Assembly (NCBI GenBank): GCA_947359465.1
Contig: OX375875.1
Location: forward strand, 15,339,439 to 15,403,438
Reading direction: 5' to 3'
From: Metellina segmentata
Taxonomy: Eukaryota; Arthropoda; Arachnida; Araneae; Tetragnathidae
Length of the DNA: 64,000 nucleotides
This document shows, one piece after another, positions 23,185 to 34,841 of this stretch (position 1 is its first letter; each line of letters begins with the position of its first letter). A program made the translations under genes and the position numbers. The notes under the pieces are model-generated. The model had not been told where the DNA came from. It saw only the letters and a program-made list of their open reading frames with translations, and searched no databases.

Positions 23185-24013
23185 AGATCTTGATGGACGT
23201 GACATTTTGTCACTATCAAAACCTCAAAGATCTTGATGGACGTGACATCTTGTCACTATCAAAACCTCAAAGATCTTGATGGACGTGACATTTTCTCACT
23301 ATCGAAACCTCAAAGGTCTTGATGGACGTGACATCTTGTCACTATCAAAACCTCGAAGATCTTGATGGACGTGACATCTTGTCACTATCAAAACCTCAAA
23401 GATCTTGATGGACATGACATTTTCTCACTATCGAAACCTCAAAGATCATGATGGACGTGACATTTTCTCACTATCAAAACCTCAAAGGTCTTGATGGACG
23501 TGACATCTTGTCACTATCAAAACCTCAAAGATCTTGATGGACGTGACATCTTGTCACTATCAAAACCTCAAAGATCTTGATGGACGTGACATTTTCTCAC
23601 TATCGAAACCTCAAAGGTCTTGATGGACGTGACATCTTGTCACTATCAAAACCTCGAAGATTTTGATGGACGTGACATCTTGTCACTATCAAAACCTCAA
23701 AGATCTTGATGGACGTGACATTTTCTCACTATCGAAACCTCAAAGGTCTTGATGGACGTGACATCTTGTCACTATCAAAACCTCAAAGATCATGATGGAC
23801 GTGACATTTTCTCACTATAGAAACCTCAAAGGTCTTGATGGACGTGACATTTTCTCACTATCGAAACCTCAAAGGTCTTGATGGACGTGACATCTTGTCA
23901 CTATCAAAATCTCAAAGATATTGATGGACGTGACATTTTCTCACTATCAAAACCTCAAAGATCTTGATGGACGTGACATCTTGTCACTATCAAAGCCTCA
24001 AAGATCTTGATGG
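23185..24013 (+). repeat. 43-bp minisatellite, about 19 units
   Basis: The unit begins AGATCTTGATGGACGTGACA and repeats every 43 bp with few substitutions. Two linked variants alternate: ATCTTGTCACTATCAAAACC and ATTTTCTCACTATCGAAACC. They come mostly in the order T-T-C, so a 129-bp three-unit order is apparent. The first variant contains the inverted repeat GTGAC-atctt-GTCAC, which the second variant breaks. The array ends 260 bp beyond the GR2 stop codon. Related to the array at 18042. Confidence 0.93.
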
Positions 24014-24272
24014 ACTCATTGAAACCACTCCGATGGAGGGGTTAGACCGATTCTATACAGAAAACATGTTTAGGAACAAGCATATCTCCACCTATTAAAC
24101 GTCGCAGTACCGATGTGTGACTTGCCAAACAAGGTACAGAATGATCTGTCTTTTTCATAACTAACTATAACCACGCGTCTTGGGGAAAGCATTCGAAGTT
24201 GGCTTTAAATTTACATAGCACACATATAAATTTAAACTAACGTTGTAACACAAAAGCGTAAAATTTGCATTT

Positions 24273-25445
24273 CTACGTAGACCTCAAATTGTCAACGAGG
24301 AAGCAATAGGTTAAAATTGTGCCGAAAGTTGTAAAGATAAAACCTCTCTTGACGGGTACAATTTTCCAGCATGTCATTGACAAATCCTTTTCAGCAAAGA
24401 ATAGAAGGCGCTTCTGTGCTGGTGAAAGTTTCATTTGCAGGCTGAGTGACGCTTGTGCTTTGTTCCCAATTGCTGCAGCTGCATCCGCCAAAAGACATGC
24501 AGACACAATCATACCAATATAGGTTACATAGCTAGACATAAACATAAACGATGTAGAAAGAAATTGAAAGCGTTCGAAATCATTCGGATGCAGTACAGTA
24601 GTGACGCTAAAGAACACAGAGCAAGAATTCATGAGAGTTTTTGTAAACATCAAGAAAGATAACTCAGCGTCCATTCTTTCAACTAACTCTCTGATAGACA
24701 CGAATTGCTTCAGGTATAGTTGGCAATTAGAAGAAGGCAAATCGTGCATGGTATCCGCAAATTTCGTCATCAAACACTGCACTTGCTGACATGCTACAGC
24801 GTAGTATATGGCAAAAGTATTTGCTGGTAATACGGCGAAAACAGTAACAGCAATTGTGTAAATAAACACATATATTGATCGTAGTTTTAAGTCCGTAATT
24901 TTCCACATCCATGATGCCTCACCACGTTCTTTATACATAATGAAATTGATGCCAATTAAAGGAACATGAAGAAAGTTAGTAAGTATTATCCACATATGTA
25001 ACCATTTATTTTTATCATCCTTCGTGTACAGATTCAGTTGTTTCGTGAGTTTTATAATTCGGGTCGAAACTTCTTTGAGGCGATCAATTTTGGAGCATAT
25101 AGCCCATCTATGAAGCAAACCTGTAAAGGAAACAGCAATACTAGCTTTCGCTGCAGAAGACTGGAAATTGGTCATAAAAAATGGTGCATAAGCATCGAGG
25201 TGATATAAGAACACAAGAGCACTAAAAGTAAACATAAAAGCTTTCGTGTAATTAATAGCAATGCCGAGACAACGGATTCGTCTGCTCTCAAATACACAAC
25301 TCACGTGAAACAATGTAAATATATATTTATGGATACTTTCTAGTCGTCTTTTACTCTTAATTCTATTTGCAAAACATATGTCCTGAGGGGAATAGCTTTG
25401 ATTAGCAGAAACTTCAAATAAACGTTTATTTTCATTTTTCACCAT
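24273..25445 (-). CDS. GR2: gustatory receptor-like 7TM protein
   Basis: 390 codons, single exon, TAG stop. The start is the ATG of MVKNENKRLFEVSANQSY, which aligns with the starts of GR3 (MVKLNVHFEVDNN) and GR4 (MAKQINATFEVDN). The frame is open 12 codons further up but only from a GTG. Features: KRRLESIHKYIFTLFHVSC before TM1, HRWAICSKIDRLKEVSTRII after TM2, and NTFAIYYAVACQQVQCLMTK near the end of TM4. The C-terminus reads MTCWKIVPVKRGFIFTTFGT leading to T379-Y380. Predicted topology is that of a GR channel subunit in sensory neurons. All expected blocks are intact and there is no sign of decay. The ligand cannot be inferred. Confidence 0.9.
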   Translation of the reverse strand: MVKNENKRLFEVSANQSYSPQDICFANRIKSKRRLESIHKYIFTLFHVSCVFESRRIRCLGIAINYTKAFMFTFSALVFLYHLDAYAPFFMTNFQSSAAKASIAVSFTGLLHRWAICSKIDRLKEVSTRIIKLTKQLNLYTKDDKNKWLHMWIILTNFLHVPLIGINFIMYKERGEASWMWKITDLKLRSIYVFIYTIAVTVFAVLPANTFAIYYAVACQQVQCLMTKFADTMHDLPSSNCQLYLKQFVSIRELVERMDAELSFLMFTKTLMNSCSVFFSVTTVLHPNDFERFQFLSTSFMFMSSYVTYIGMIVSACLLADAAAAIGNKAQASLSLQMKLSPAQKRLLFFAEKDLSMTCWKIVPVKRGFIFTTFGTILTYCFLVDNLRST

Positions 25446-25559
25446 GTTTGTAATGTTAAAACTAACTGTAAATTGCACATAAAATCAGTGTCTCAGCAAA
25501 TAATATTATACTTATGAGTTTAACTGAAATATATAATATGAGTCTAAACATATGTGAAT

Positions 25560-26000
25560 GTAACCATGGTTATCGGATATGTGTAGCACTTGTAAATCTC
25601 GTGTTTGATGCTTATATTAATTGATGTTCCCAAGTATAGTAGAAATCCCAATCCTTTGAAAACATACCATTGACATTATTAACTTGAATGGTAAATTTGA
25701 GAATACAATAACTGCTTGTAGAAATCGGTATTGAAAAACTATTGATTTCGTTTTGATGTCTCGATAATTTATGTTATGTAGCAATGAGAATGTCCAAATA
25801 TCTGACAGTTGGAAATCTGATACGTTTTATATAGTATCGAGCGGATAAAAAAATATCAATAACAAATGAATTGAGAAACTCAATGCTAATAATCAATCAA
25901 TTTTCCATTCAATGGAGTTTTAAAATTTCTTATACCGAATAAAATGATTGTAGCTTCATATTTGTCATTTTTACCTTCTCTTTTACTTGTCAATAAATCT
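25560..26000 (-). other. duplicated 5' flank module of GR2
   Basis: Shared blocks include AGTATAGTAGAAATCCCAATCC (about 25633), ACATTATTAACTTGAATGG (about 25673), AATACAATAACTGCTTGTAG (about 25703) and CGAGCGGATAAAA (25839), followed by AATAATCAATCAATTTTCCA. Corresponding blocks occur upstream of the other copies, for example GAGCGGATAAAA at 29284 and 56024. Confidence 0.55.
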
Positions 26001-27760
26001 TTACTTGTGTGTGTTCATTATTTTATTTTGTATATTTGCGTCTTGCGCAACTTGACCAAAATGAACGTTGTGCCATGATACCTGATTTGATGGAATTTTG
26101 ATTGCACAGTTCTAGAGGTAGCTCTAATTATGCCAAGAATTGGAACAAAGTTATTAAGTGTTTAGAAATTACTAAATAAGCTTTGAAAACTTATAAAACC
26201 CTCAAATTAGCTTTAAATATTTTCACATATTTCTTCCATTTTAAAAAATGAGTGTATACAATTTTCTATTTACTGCTTTCATTTGGTTTTAAAAAGAGCT
26301 TTAAGTTATTGTCAAACACATTAAAGAAATTTTAAATCTTAGGAAATATTATAAAAACGTCCTCTGGAAATATTTTTCTGTATTAATGTATACAAAAATA
26401 GGTGCAATGTCTAAAAAAAAGTAAATAAACTTAGTTTGTAACATAACCAACAATTGTATTAGTTGTTCAATATCCCACTCAAATTCACTTTGCAACAAAT
26501 CTATTTTGGGGGTTTTTAAAGATTAATAGGACACACTGGAATTAGGTATTTTATTCAAAAATTAATAACATATTTATGAATGTATCTAGCAAAACCTTCC
26601 TTTAACTTTGACTACTTTGAAACAATCTTACGAATAACTAAAAACCTTACCATATTTAGTCAGAGTACGCAAATGCAATTCATCATTAAGTAGATTTAGT
26701 GAGAAGCCGGTAGATGTAGAACAATTTTAAAAGAAGCTGGCAGTAGGGAAACCTAGAACTGATACTTAATTTTCTAATAATTTCAACGTGCCTTTTCTCC
26801 GAAGACATTAAGTTTTGCACCATGCAACAACCATTAAACAACCTCAGTATTAAAATTATAAAGGTTTAATTTTTTGTAATTAGTAGCTATTTGAATAAAT
26901 TCTGAAATGCTTCAATATTATATTTCAAAACATTTTTTGTAAAAAAATTATGAAATTAAATTTAAAGTCACGAATTTCTGCCGTTTCGGGTTCATAAAAA
27001 CCTGTAACAAATTTATACTATATGATGTGTGCAAAGCAAATATAAAAGGGCGTGATTATAATATTGAAGTATTTTCTTAAATCACACACATTCCACCCAG
27101 AAATAGGAAATGTTGTATTTGTAAATATCAAGTTTAATGCTTAACATTTGTGTTTATTTAACTGTTTTTGAATGTACAGAATATAAAAATAAGGTATATG
27201 TACAGAATAGAGACATAAAAGCAAATATAATAAGCTACTTCATTCTATATTTAATGACATATTAAATTCAGATGCGATCTATCTACACTACAAAACAGAA
27301 TGGGTAGAAATACAGCGAATAAATAATATTTGTATTTTCAATTTGGACTAAAGTAAGCATATTACTTACCATCATAAAATTAATCGTTACTTATTAGTTC
27401 AAAAAGCTAAATATACTATGAGGCTATAGTGATAATAATTGTGTGATTATCTACACATTCATCTCAAACATACTCATTGAATGTTTTCCATTTTATTAGA
27501 TGAAGCCAAATATATTTTGTAATACTTATTTCTTTATGGTTTTATTAAAATTATAGTACTTAATTATTGAAAATTTCACAAATTAGAAAACATTAAGAAG
27601 TTATAAAAATTTCAGTAGCATGTTAGAAGTTGATCTGACTTTTCGGTCATTCATGGCAGGAAAACAGTCTTTCAGGGTATCACATTTTGTTAGTTTTCAA
27701 TGCAGATAAAAGGCGCATACACGTAAACAAAATTTTAAAGCAAATCGTAAATTCGGAATT
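26000..27760. other. AT-rich intergenic, nothing recognised
   Basis: Long spacer between GR2 and the first pseudogene. No coding region, repeat array or element terminus stood out. The part near 27640-27690 resembles the 3' flank of other receptor copies. Confidence 0.4.
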
Positions 27761-27769
27761 TGGAAGTAG

Positions 27770-28943
27770 CTCTTAAGCTGTCAGCGGCGAAGCACTAGGT
27801 AACAACTGCGCCGAATATTTCAAATATAAAATTTCCCTTCACAGGACCTATTTTACAGCAGGTCATTGACAAATTGTCTTTAACATAGAACAGAAAGGGC
27901 ATCTGAGTTGGTGAAGGTTTTATATGAAGGCTGAATGATTCTTGTACTCGATATCCAATATTTGTAGCTTTCTCCAACTCAAGATATCCAGACACAGTCG
28001 TGTCCAGAAAGTTCACATAGTTTACGGTAAACAAAAGCCATACAGAAAGAATTGGCATGGAGTTATAGAATTCGTTGGAGTGCAATATCGAAGTGACGCT
28101 AATAAACAAGATACGTGCATTCACAAGGACATCTGTAAGAATCAAGAAAGATAAGCCAATGTCGATTTTTTTATGAGATTCTTGATGGACATGTATTTTT
28201 ATAGAAACAGTTCGCAGTCAGAAGTAGACAAGCCATACAGGGATTCAGTAAACTTTATCATCAGACACTGCACTGCATAGTAAATAGAGAATGTATTAAT
28301 TGTAATATACAGAACACAATATTGCTGATTGTGTTTAGTAGACCATAAACCGTAAGACTCACTGGTTCAGTAATTTCATGCATCCATGATAAATTACCAT
28401 AATTGTAAAGTGTAATAAAGTTGATCACTATAACAGGAAGATAAAGAAAGTTAATAAATATCATCCAAAGTTCATAAGTTTCGAAGAAGATATTTTTTTC
28501 AATATCTTTTTTTGTTACACTTCTTGAATAGATTAAGCTTCATTGCGAGCATTCCATCTTGGAGCACAAGACCAATCTGTGACAAAGAGATGCAATGGTC
28601 ATAGCTGCAGTAGATCGAAAGATGACTGAAAATGTGTTCCATAAAATGGTGCATAGACATCAACCTGATATAAGGATACTAGAATGCTTAAAATAAACAT
28701 ATGTATTTTCATGTTTTATTTCCTACAAAACCAAAACAAGACAATCGCTGACTCTCAAATAAACCACTGATACGAAACAATACCAAACATGTATTTAAAA
28801 TAGTTTTCAAGTCTTTCCTTATCTAAATTCGTTACAAAGAACGTCTCTGAAGATGGACATAGTAGATTATCATCAACTTGTATTCCACATTCATTTTTAG
28901 TTTTCCCTATATTTCTAATATTAATTGTCCTTTTAAAATGCAC
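27770..28943 (-). pseudogene. GR pseudogene 1 (near full length)
   Basis: All regions of the receptor can be followed on the minus strand in shifting frames. The N-terminus has TKNECGIQVDDNLLCPSSET and KERLENYFKYMFGIV (28755-28943). The middle has YNYGNLSWMHEITEPVSLTV (28261-28464). The TM5-TM7 part has VTSILHSNEFYNSMPILSVW (27795-28145). The position of the paralogue ATG reads ATA. The last helix is cut where the conserved TY codon TAT has become TAG (GCTGTTGTTACCTAG). Several frameshifts and stops lie between. It is a dead copy of the same subfamily. Confidence 0.88.
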
Positions 28944-28984
28944 AGTTAGTCAGTATAACGAAATGACACTAAATCCATCTGAAA

Positions 28985-29470
28985 GTCATTAGATCTAAAA
29001 TGCAGTAAAGAAGATTATTATTAGAAGTTCTTCGGAATACGCACGGGGCCAAAGCCCATTTTACGAGTATAATACAATGAATATCATTTGACTGTGATGT
29101 ACATTTCGAAGCCATATACTTTGGCCACAGTTATGTCTTCTCAAGGATGGCGGTACCCAATGATTTAAATTAAGCGGAATCACGTGATGGCTACATTGTC
29201 TTGTAACTTAACTGCTTGGAAGAGATCACCATATTTTGTCCAGTGAAAAATAAAAGTTACCATTGTGATGGTTTATATGATAACGAGCGGATAAAACAAT
29301 AGCAGTGACAAGTTATTAAGACGCTCAGTACTAATAATCATGCAAGTGGTATTTACTATTTCATGCATTATTCCAATAAGCGTTATTTTTAAAGGTACTT
29401 TCTGAATATGAGCTGAATAGTTTCTGTTTTACTAAATAAATCTGATTATCAAGCACTTATATGAAAACTG
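28985..29470 (-). other. 5' flank module of GR pseudogene 1
   Basis: GATAACGAGCGGATAAAACA (29280) and CTCAGTACTAATAATCATGC (29326) match the same blocks upstream of GR2 and GR4. This shows the upstream module was duplicated together with the now dead gene. Confidence 0.45.
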
Positions 29471-30030
29471 CGGTGTACTACAGATCAAATTTATTACCGG
29501 TCATGTAACAAAACCAGGAAAGCTAATTGAGTAAGGCAGAAAGAAAATCGCTAACAGTTTTGTTCAGAAAGTAAATACATACCTAGACGGTACCTTACCA
29601 CAATTGCAGACAATAATAAAGCCGCTGACAGATGAAGTAAGTTACTTAAGTATCCATAAATACATCCACGTATTCTTTTAATGTGTACATAGATTCAACC
29701 GCTAATTAGGTTTCACAATTCCGAAGGGAACTTCTTTGAGTTCAATTATCCTAAAGCACAAAACGCATGAGTGAAACAAAGCTGTCATTCCTCATAGTAA
29801 TTACAGTAATGCACTTAGTAGACTGGTATATTTACATCTAAATTTTAAGAGAGGAGGATCCACATTAATGTAATCATTGGACTTAATAAATGGTTAAATA
29901 TATTGTCACGCGGAACAAGACAAAACTATTATCTCAAATATGTAACGCACAAACATACGCAAAACATGTAACAAGTGCACAAAAAATACAAAACTGCTTC
30001 CGTTTTATCCGATGAATTCAAATGTATATA
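29470..30030. other. intergenic, nothing recognised
   Basis: AT-rich spacer with no supported element or gene. Confidence 0.35.
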
Positions 30031-30034
30031 TTAC

Positions 30035-30345
30035 AAATACAAATACAAATATTGACGACTAGCTAAAGGCTCAAGCCCAACAAGGCTGGTCCTTTGTTTA
30101 TGAACTCCCCAATTCCCACTGACTATCCAATTGTATCTTAAATTCGTACACTCCCTTTGAATTAACTATATTCTCTGGCAATGCGTTCCAACTGTCTATT
30201 ACCCTATTAAAGTAGTAGTTTTTCCTTAAATCTCGATTAAAATGTGTCTTATTCGATTTATACCCATGGCCCCTTGTTCTGTTATCCCTATTGAAATAGA
30301 AGCCCTCTGTGTCATACTCTGTTCTTACCCCTCTCTCTTAACCAT
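30035..30345 (-). mobile_element. non-LTR retrotransposon (LINE) 3' end
   Basis: Minus-strand translation gives NRTRGHGYKSNKTHFNRDLR, then KNYYFNRVIDSWNALPENIV and FKIQLDSQW. This is the typical C-terminus of arthropod LINE reverse transcriptase proteins (RK..F..RV...WN.LP.). A short microsatellite tail (ACAAAT)n at about 30031-30050 marks the 3' end, as in CR1- or RTE-like elements. The copy is 5' truncated. Confidence 0.75.
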
Positions 30346-30489
30346 TACCATAGTCACTACCTCGTAGAAATTTGTTGAGATTGTAGAAATAATTAATTTC
30401 TAAACACAGATTTATTTATCATATTTACCAGCAAAAGAGTGTATCAGTAACATGTTTTAGATAGGTCAGTAACTTACGTCAAATCATGG

Positions 30490-30491
<2 letters not shown>

Positions 30492-30541
<50 letters not shown>
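30492..30541 (+). repeat. (TA)n(TG)n microsatellite
   Basis: About 34 bp of alternating TA followed by about 17 bp of TG. It abuts the mariner terminus on its right. Confidence 0.95.
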
Positions 30542-30543
<2 letters not shown>

Positions 30544-31375
30544 ACGAGGGTAGTCCCAGAAGTACCCGGCCAGACGTATAGATGGCGGTTGTTGTTTGAA
30601 AAGAATGACTATGATAGAAAGTGCCAACCTTATAAAGCTTAGGTTTGAAGTTTGGCGACGCTACGTTTTTTAGAATTCGTTTGGCGGTCATCAATAGTGA
30701 ACGCTCTCAGTGCATTTGCAAACATGGAAAAAATTATCACCGTTATGTGAAACAATACTTTCATTTGAAAGGCCTCAGACCAACCAATATCAAAGCGGAA
30801 CTAGATTCTACTCTGGGAAAGACTGCTCTTTCGTTTACAACAGTAAAATATCGGGTGTCAGAATTTATACGTACGACGTACGTATTTATGTCGTACGAGC
30901 TGCCGAGATGAATATCGCAGTGGTGGACCCAATGAGGTGACCACGACAGAAATGGCGAAGAAAATCCACAAAATGGTATTGGATGACCGTCCACTGAAAG
31001 TTCTCGAGCTAGCAGATATTGTATGCGTTTCAAAAAGTGCTGTTAATCGAATATTGACTGAAAGTTTGGACATGAGAAAGTTGTGCGCAAGATAGGTGCC
31101 AAGATTACTCACAATGGAACAAAAACAGCGTCGTTAGGATGTTACAATCGAGTGTTTGGAAGTTTCACAGCAATAAAGATAAATTTTTGCGTCGATTCAT
31201 AGCCATGGATGAAACATGGGTGCATTACTTCACGCCTGAGACGAAGGAACAGTCAATAGAACAATGAATAGAAAAGGGAGAATCTGCTCCAAAGAAGGTT
31301 CCATCTGCAGGCAAGGTCATGGCGTCATTTTTTTTGGGATGTGTCTGGGATAATTATCATTGATTACACAGGTCA
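30542..31375 (+). mobile_element. mariner element, 3' truncated
   Basis: It starts with ACGAGGGTAGTCCCAGAAGT, a mariner-type terminal repeat. Downstream the plus strand gives HLKGLRPTNIKAELDSTLGK, TTVKYRVSEF, AKKIHKMVLDDRPLKVLELA, RILTESLDMRKLCAR and RFIAMDETWVHYFTPETKEQ. The last holds the first catalytic Asp (MDETW). Frameshifts and stops break the frame, and the sequence loses homology near 31375 before the second catalytic region. It is a dead copy. Confidence 0.82.
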
Positions 31376-31499
31376 ACACAAATCTGGGGTTTGTAGCAAG
31401 AAGTGATTTCTAATGTATAGAATAAATGTATGTATAAGACGATAAATAGTTGTAGATCGATTCAACATTTAAACGAATATTCACACTACACTATTTTAG

Positions 31500-32825
31500 C
31501 GGAGATCTCAAATTGTCTGCATGGAAGCAAAAAGTTACAATAGCAGAAAGAGACGCTTCCATTTTTTTTCCTTTGCTGAAACATTTCTTCGGGAAGTACA
31601 TGTTTTAGTACTTAGTATAAATCGTAACGATATAAAATAAATCGGGGGTATTACATACCGTAATAGAATAGCTTATTGCATATTTATTCTAATAACAAAA
31701 TGTTTAGAAAAGCAGAAACAATGATTTAAGAAAGTGACTAAAGAATTTACATAGATGGTCAAATTTCAATTGCTTTCAACAATGAATATGATTACATTAG
31801 ATATCCACAAATATATTCGTATTGGAGTTTGATAAAGACGTTTTCATTGGAAAATACATTATACTTTGGTCTTTTAATTTTGACCGGCAATTTGTAATTT
31901 TTAATTAACGTCTGATACGATTAAACGTATCATGTTCATCACTTCGCTGATGACACGTCCTTGCATCGCAGGTCAAGCTCACTGAGGCAACCCCTCTTGC
32001 CTTCTCCACCCCGTAAAGTTACACATCTCAACTCTACAGAAAACCAGTCTTGATCATTCACTGGACAAGACAGCGAGCAAGACCGAACGTACAGCCCTTA
32101 TCGTAGAGCCCTTCTGCTAAGTTGTATATCCTATTTCCAAGCTGAATGATTCTTGTGCTTGATTCCCAATGCAAGCAGCTGCCATCATACAAATATTTGC
32201 ATAGACAAATATTTTGGATGCAATAAGACAAGGACGCTAAAAAAACACGGTCCGACACGACAGCATAATAGATAACGAGTGTTTTTAATGGTAACAAGAA
32301 GAATACATTAAAGCATACTGACAGCAAGAGGTAATATATCTTTACCCATACTGGATTATTAATTTCATGCAACCACGATACCTGAAAATAGCTGTAAAGT
32401 GTAATAAAGATGGTAAAGTTAACTGGGAGATAGAGTAATTTACAAAGCATTATCCATACTTGTATCCACATATTTTTATCATCCTTCATGTAGAGATTTA
32501 TCTGTGTTGTGACTTTTGTAATACTGATGGAAACTTCTTTGAGACAATCCATCTTGGAGCACAAAACCTATCTGAGAATTAAAGCTGCGAGAGTTATAGC
32601 ATAACTAGCTCTAGAATGAGATAATAGGAATTTGTTTTGTTAAATGGTATAAATATATTTGTGTAAAATATGAATTCTAGGATGCTTAAACCAAACATCA
32701 AAACCTTCGTGTAATTTACTGTCACTCAAAGATACCTTTAAACCTAAACATTGTAAATTTATATTTATAAATATTTTCTAGCCTTTTATTCTTCATATCC
32801 TATACAAAGAAACTTTTATAATTTT
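31500..32825 (-). pseudogene. GR pseudogene 2 (internally deleted and interrupted)
   Basis: The N-terminal third is at about 32565-32825 with stops. A longer frame at 32058-32564 begins with SKMDCLKEVSISITKVTTQI and continues through HEINNPVWVKIYYLLLS and the TM4 end LVIYYAV. It then jumps to scrambled TM5 and TM6 pieces (VLVLLHPKYLS; IGNQAQESFSLEI in other frames). About 500 bp of unrelated DNA follows. The C-terminal tail reappears at 31500-31555 (VTFCFHADNLRSPLK), with TY changed to TF. Confidence 0.8.
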
Positions 32826-32929
32826 AACTAACTATGCTTATATTATTTTAACTATAAAGTACCCAGAAAATTAGTAAAGTATATACTTTATTCTGAAACC
32901 ACCTCTAAGAGACTCAAGATCATCACCAA

Positions 32930-33420
32930 AGGGAGAACTTGTGAAGCTGATTTCAGTCAATATTTATGACTACCTATATTAAATAGTAACCTCTAACTTT
33001 AAAAATCAAGTATTAAATTTGATTGGAATGTTAACTGCTTGTTGTTAACCTAATATTTTGAATTCTGTGATTTGAATCGATCAATTTTACTATGATGAAA
33101 ATAACAGTTAATATCGTGACTGTTCATATGTTAACGACGGAATAAAACATTAGCTATGAAAACTACACATCCACTTTAAATATCAGTAATCATACAACTG
33201 GCCATTACCATTCAAAGGTCTTTTCGAATTATATTGTCGTTTAGAACCTCTTTTGCTGAATTCCAGGTTTTACCATTACTTTTGTTTTTTCTATTATATA
33301 TTAAATGAACTCGTTTACATTACGCTTGGATAAAAACTATGGTGAAACGGACAGCAAATTTATAGCCTAACAATAAATAAGATTGGATAGATCAGAACGC
33401 AAACAGCTATCAATTATGTT
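32930..33420 (-). other. 5' flank module of GR pseudogene 2
   Basis: ATGTTAACTGCTTGTTG (33028), ACGACGGAATAAAACATTAGC (33132) and CATTACCATTCAAAGGTC (33202) correspond in order to upstream blocks of the other receptors. Divergence is higher than for GR2-GR4. Confidence 0.35.
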
Positions 33421-33835
33421 CAGTAAGTTATTTCATACACACGAAATCTCACACGTGCAGATCATAACGAACTCAGACACTTATGTGTAGATGGTGTAAG
33501 TTCATAAAAGTAATCATAAATGTCTCCACATATCCTTTTACAACCCAACGTGAACAGATTGAACTGCTTATTGAGCTTCATAATACCCTAGGTGACTTCT
33601 TTCGGACAATTTATAAAGCATTAAAACCATATGAGGACCAAAGCTTGTCTAGGTCATGGAAAGGATAGTTATGTACATTTGTAACTGAAATCTTACAATC
33701 TGAAATGATTTATCGACATTGACGAAAAAAGTGATATGAGAGGAACACTTAACCCTCCTGATGGTTTATCTTCGTGTCGAAAATCACTCTGTAGTGGACA
33801 GAAGTTGATACAAAAGGCCGTTCCAAACTCACCAG

Positions 33836-34839
33836 TTCTAGTCAAGGAATAATTTGCCTATTATTGAACCGAAAGTTGTAACTATTAAACTTCTCATAAT
33901 ATTGACAATTTTATAGCAGGGCAGTGTACAAATATTTTTCAGTAGAAAGAATAGTAACACTTCTTTGATGGTGTAGGTTTCATTCTCATGCTCCTTATTG
34001 TTGTGCTCAATTTCCAATATGTACAGCTGTTTCCAATAAAAGAGATGCAGACACAGGCAACAAACCACAAAAGGCCACAAGTCCCCATCGAGCATATACC
34101 ATATAAAAAAAATCAACAAAAGCATATTCCTCTGGATACTGTACCATAATGATGCAAAAGATAAAGTACATACGCTCAAAAGAGCTCACCAAGAAAGATA
34201 ACTCTGTATCCATTCTCTCTATGACCTTCCTGATGGATATACATTTTGACAGAAACAGGAATCAGAAGAGGACAAATCGTGCATGGTTTCTGCAAACTTG
34301 CTCATCAATCACTGCACTTTCTGATAGGTTATAGATTAATACGTACATAGCTATATCATTTATAAGGAATCATAGAAGATAGTAAAATGGATTGCGTGAA
34401 ACAAACATATATCGATCGGAATGATGAATCACTGATATATACCTGATATTTTACCATGTCTGTAAAATGAAACAAGACTGGTTCCAATAATTAGAATATG
34501 ATGCAAGTTATTAAGTGTCATCCCCTTAAATGTATTCAAATCCTTTTATTATTCTTCATGTAGAGATTCAGCTGCTTCGTGAGCCTTATGCTGTTGGAAA
34601 CTTATTTCAGTCGATCGTTTCCTATAGTATATCTATAAAGCAAAGCTTTGAAATTTATAGCAATCATACCTTTTTCTCCAAGAGTACTATATCTTCATTA
34701 CATTAAATGGTGCATTAATATGGAAGTGATGTTGTAACACTAGATTACTAAAAGTAAACATCAAATCTTTCGTGTAATTAATTGTAACACCGAAAGAAGA
34801 TATACGCTTGCTGTTAAATATTCAACTCGTGAAGTAATA
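33836..34839 (-). pseudogene. GR pseudogene 3, truncated by a transposon
   Basis: The C-terminus reads LPCYKIVNIMRSLIVTTFGS then IIGK, so the TY motif is lost (33838-33905). TM5-TM6 remnants occupy 33960-34240, including MDTELSFLV. Upstream pieces continue to FNSKRISSFGVTINYTKDLM near 34760-34820. Homology stops inside the block equivalent to ALFHVSC at 34839, exactly where a TA-flanked DNA transposon begins. Confidence 0.85.
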
Positions 34840-34841
34840 TA

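Noticed and set aside
23185..24013. CRISPR array, because of regularly spaced near-identical units with a short palindrome
   Set aside because: The whole 43-bp unit is repeated with no unique spacers, there are no cas genes, and the context is an animal genome.
25446..25478. Extending GR2 to 401 codons from 25478 (and GR4 to 403 from 55609)
   Set aside because: The upstream codons are open but begin with GTG. The ATG at 25445 (and 55576) aligns with the start of GR3.
30479..30694. Minus-strand frame with an Ile/Tyr and Thr/His repeat
   Set aside because: It translates the TA/TG microsatellite and the antisense of the mariner 5' end.
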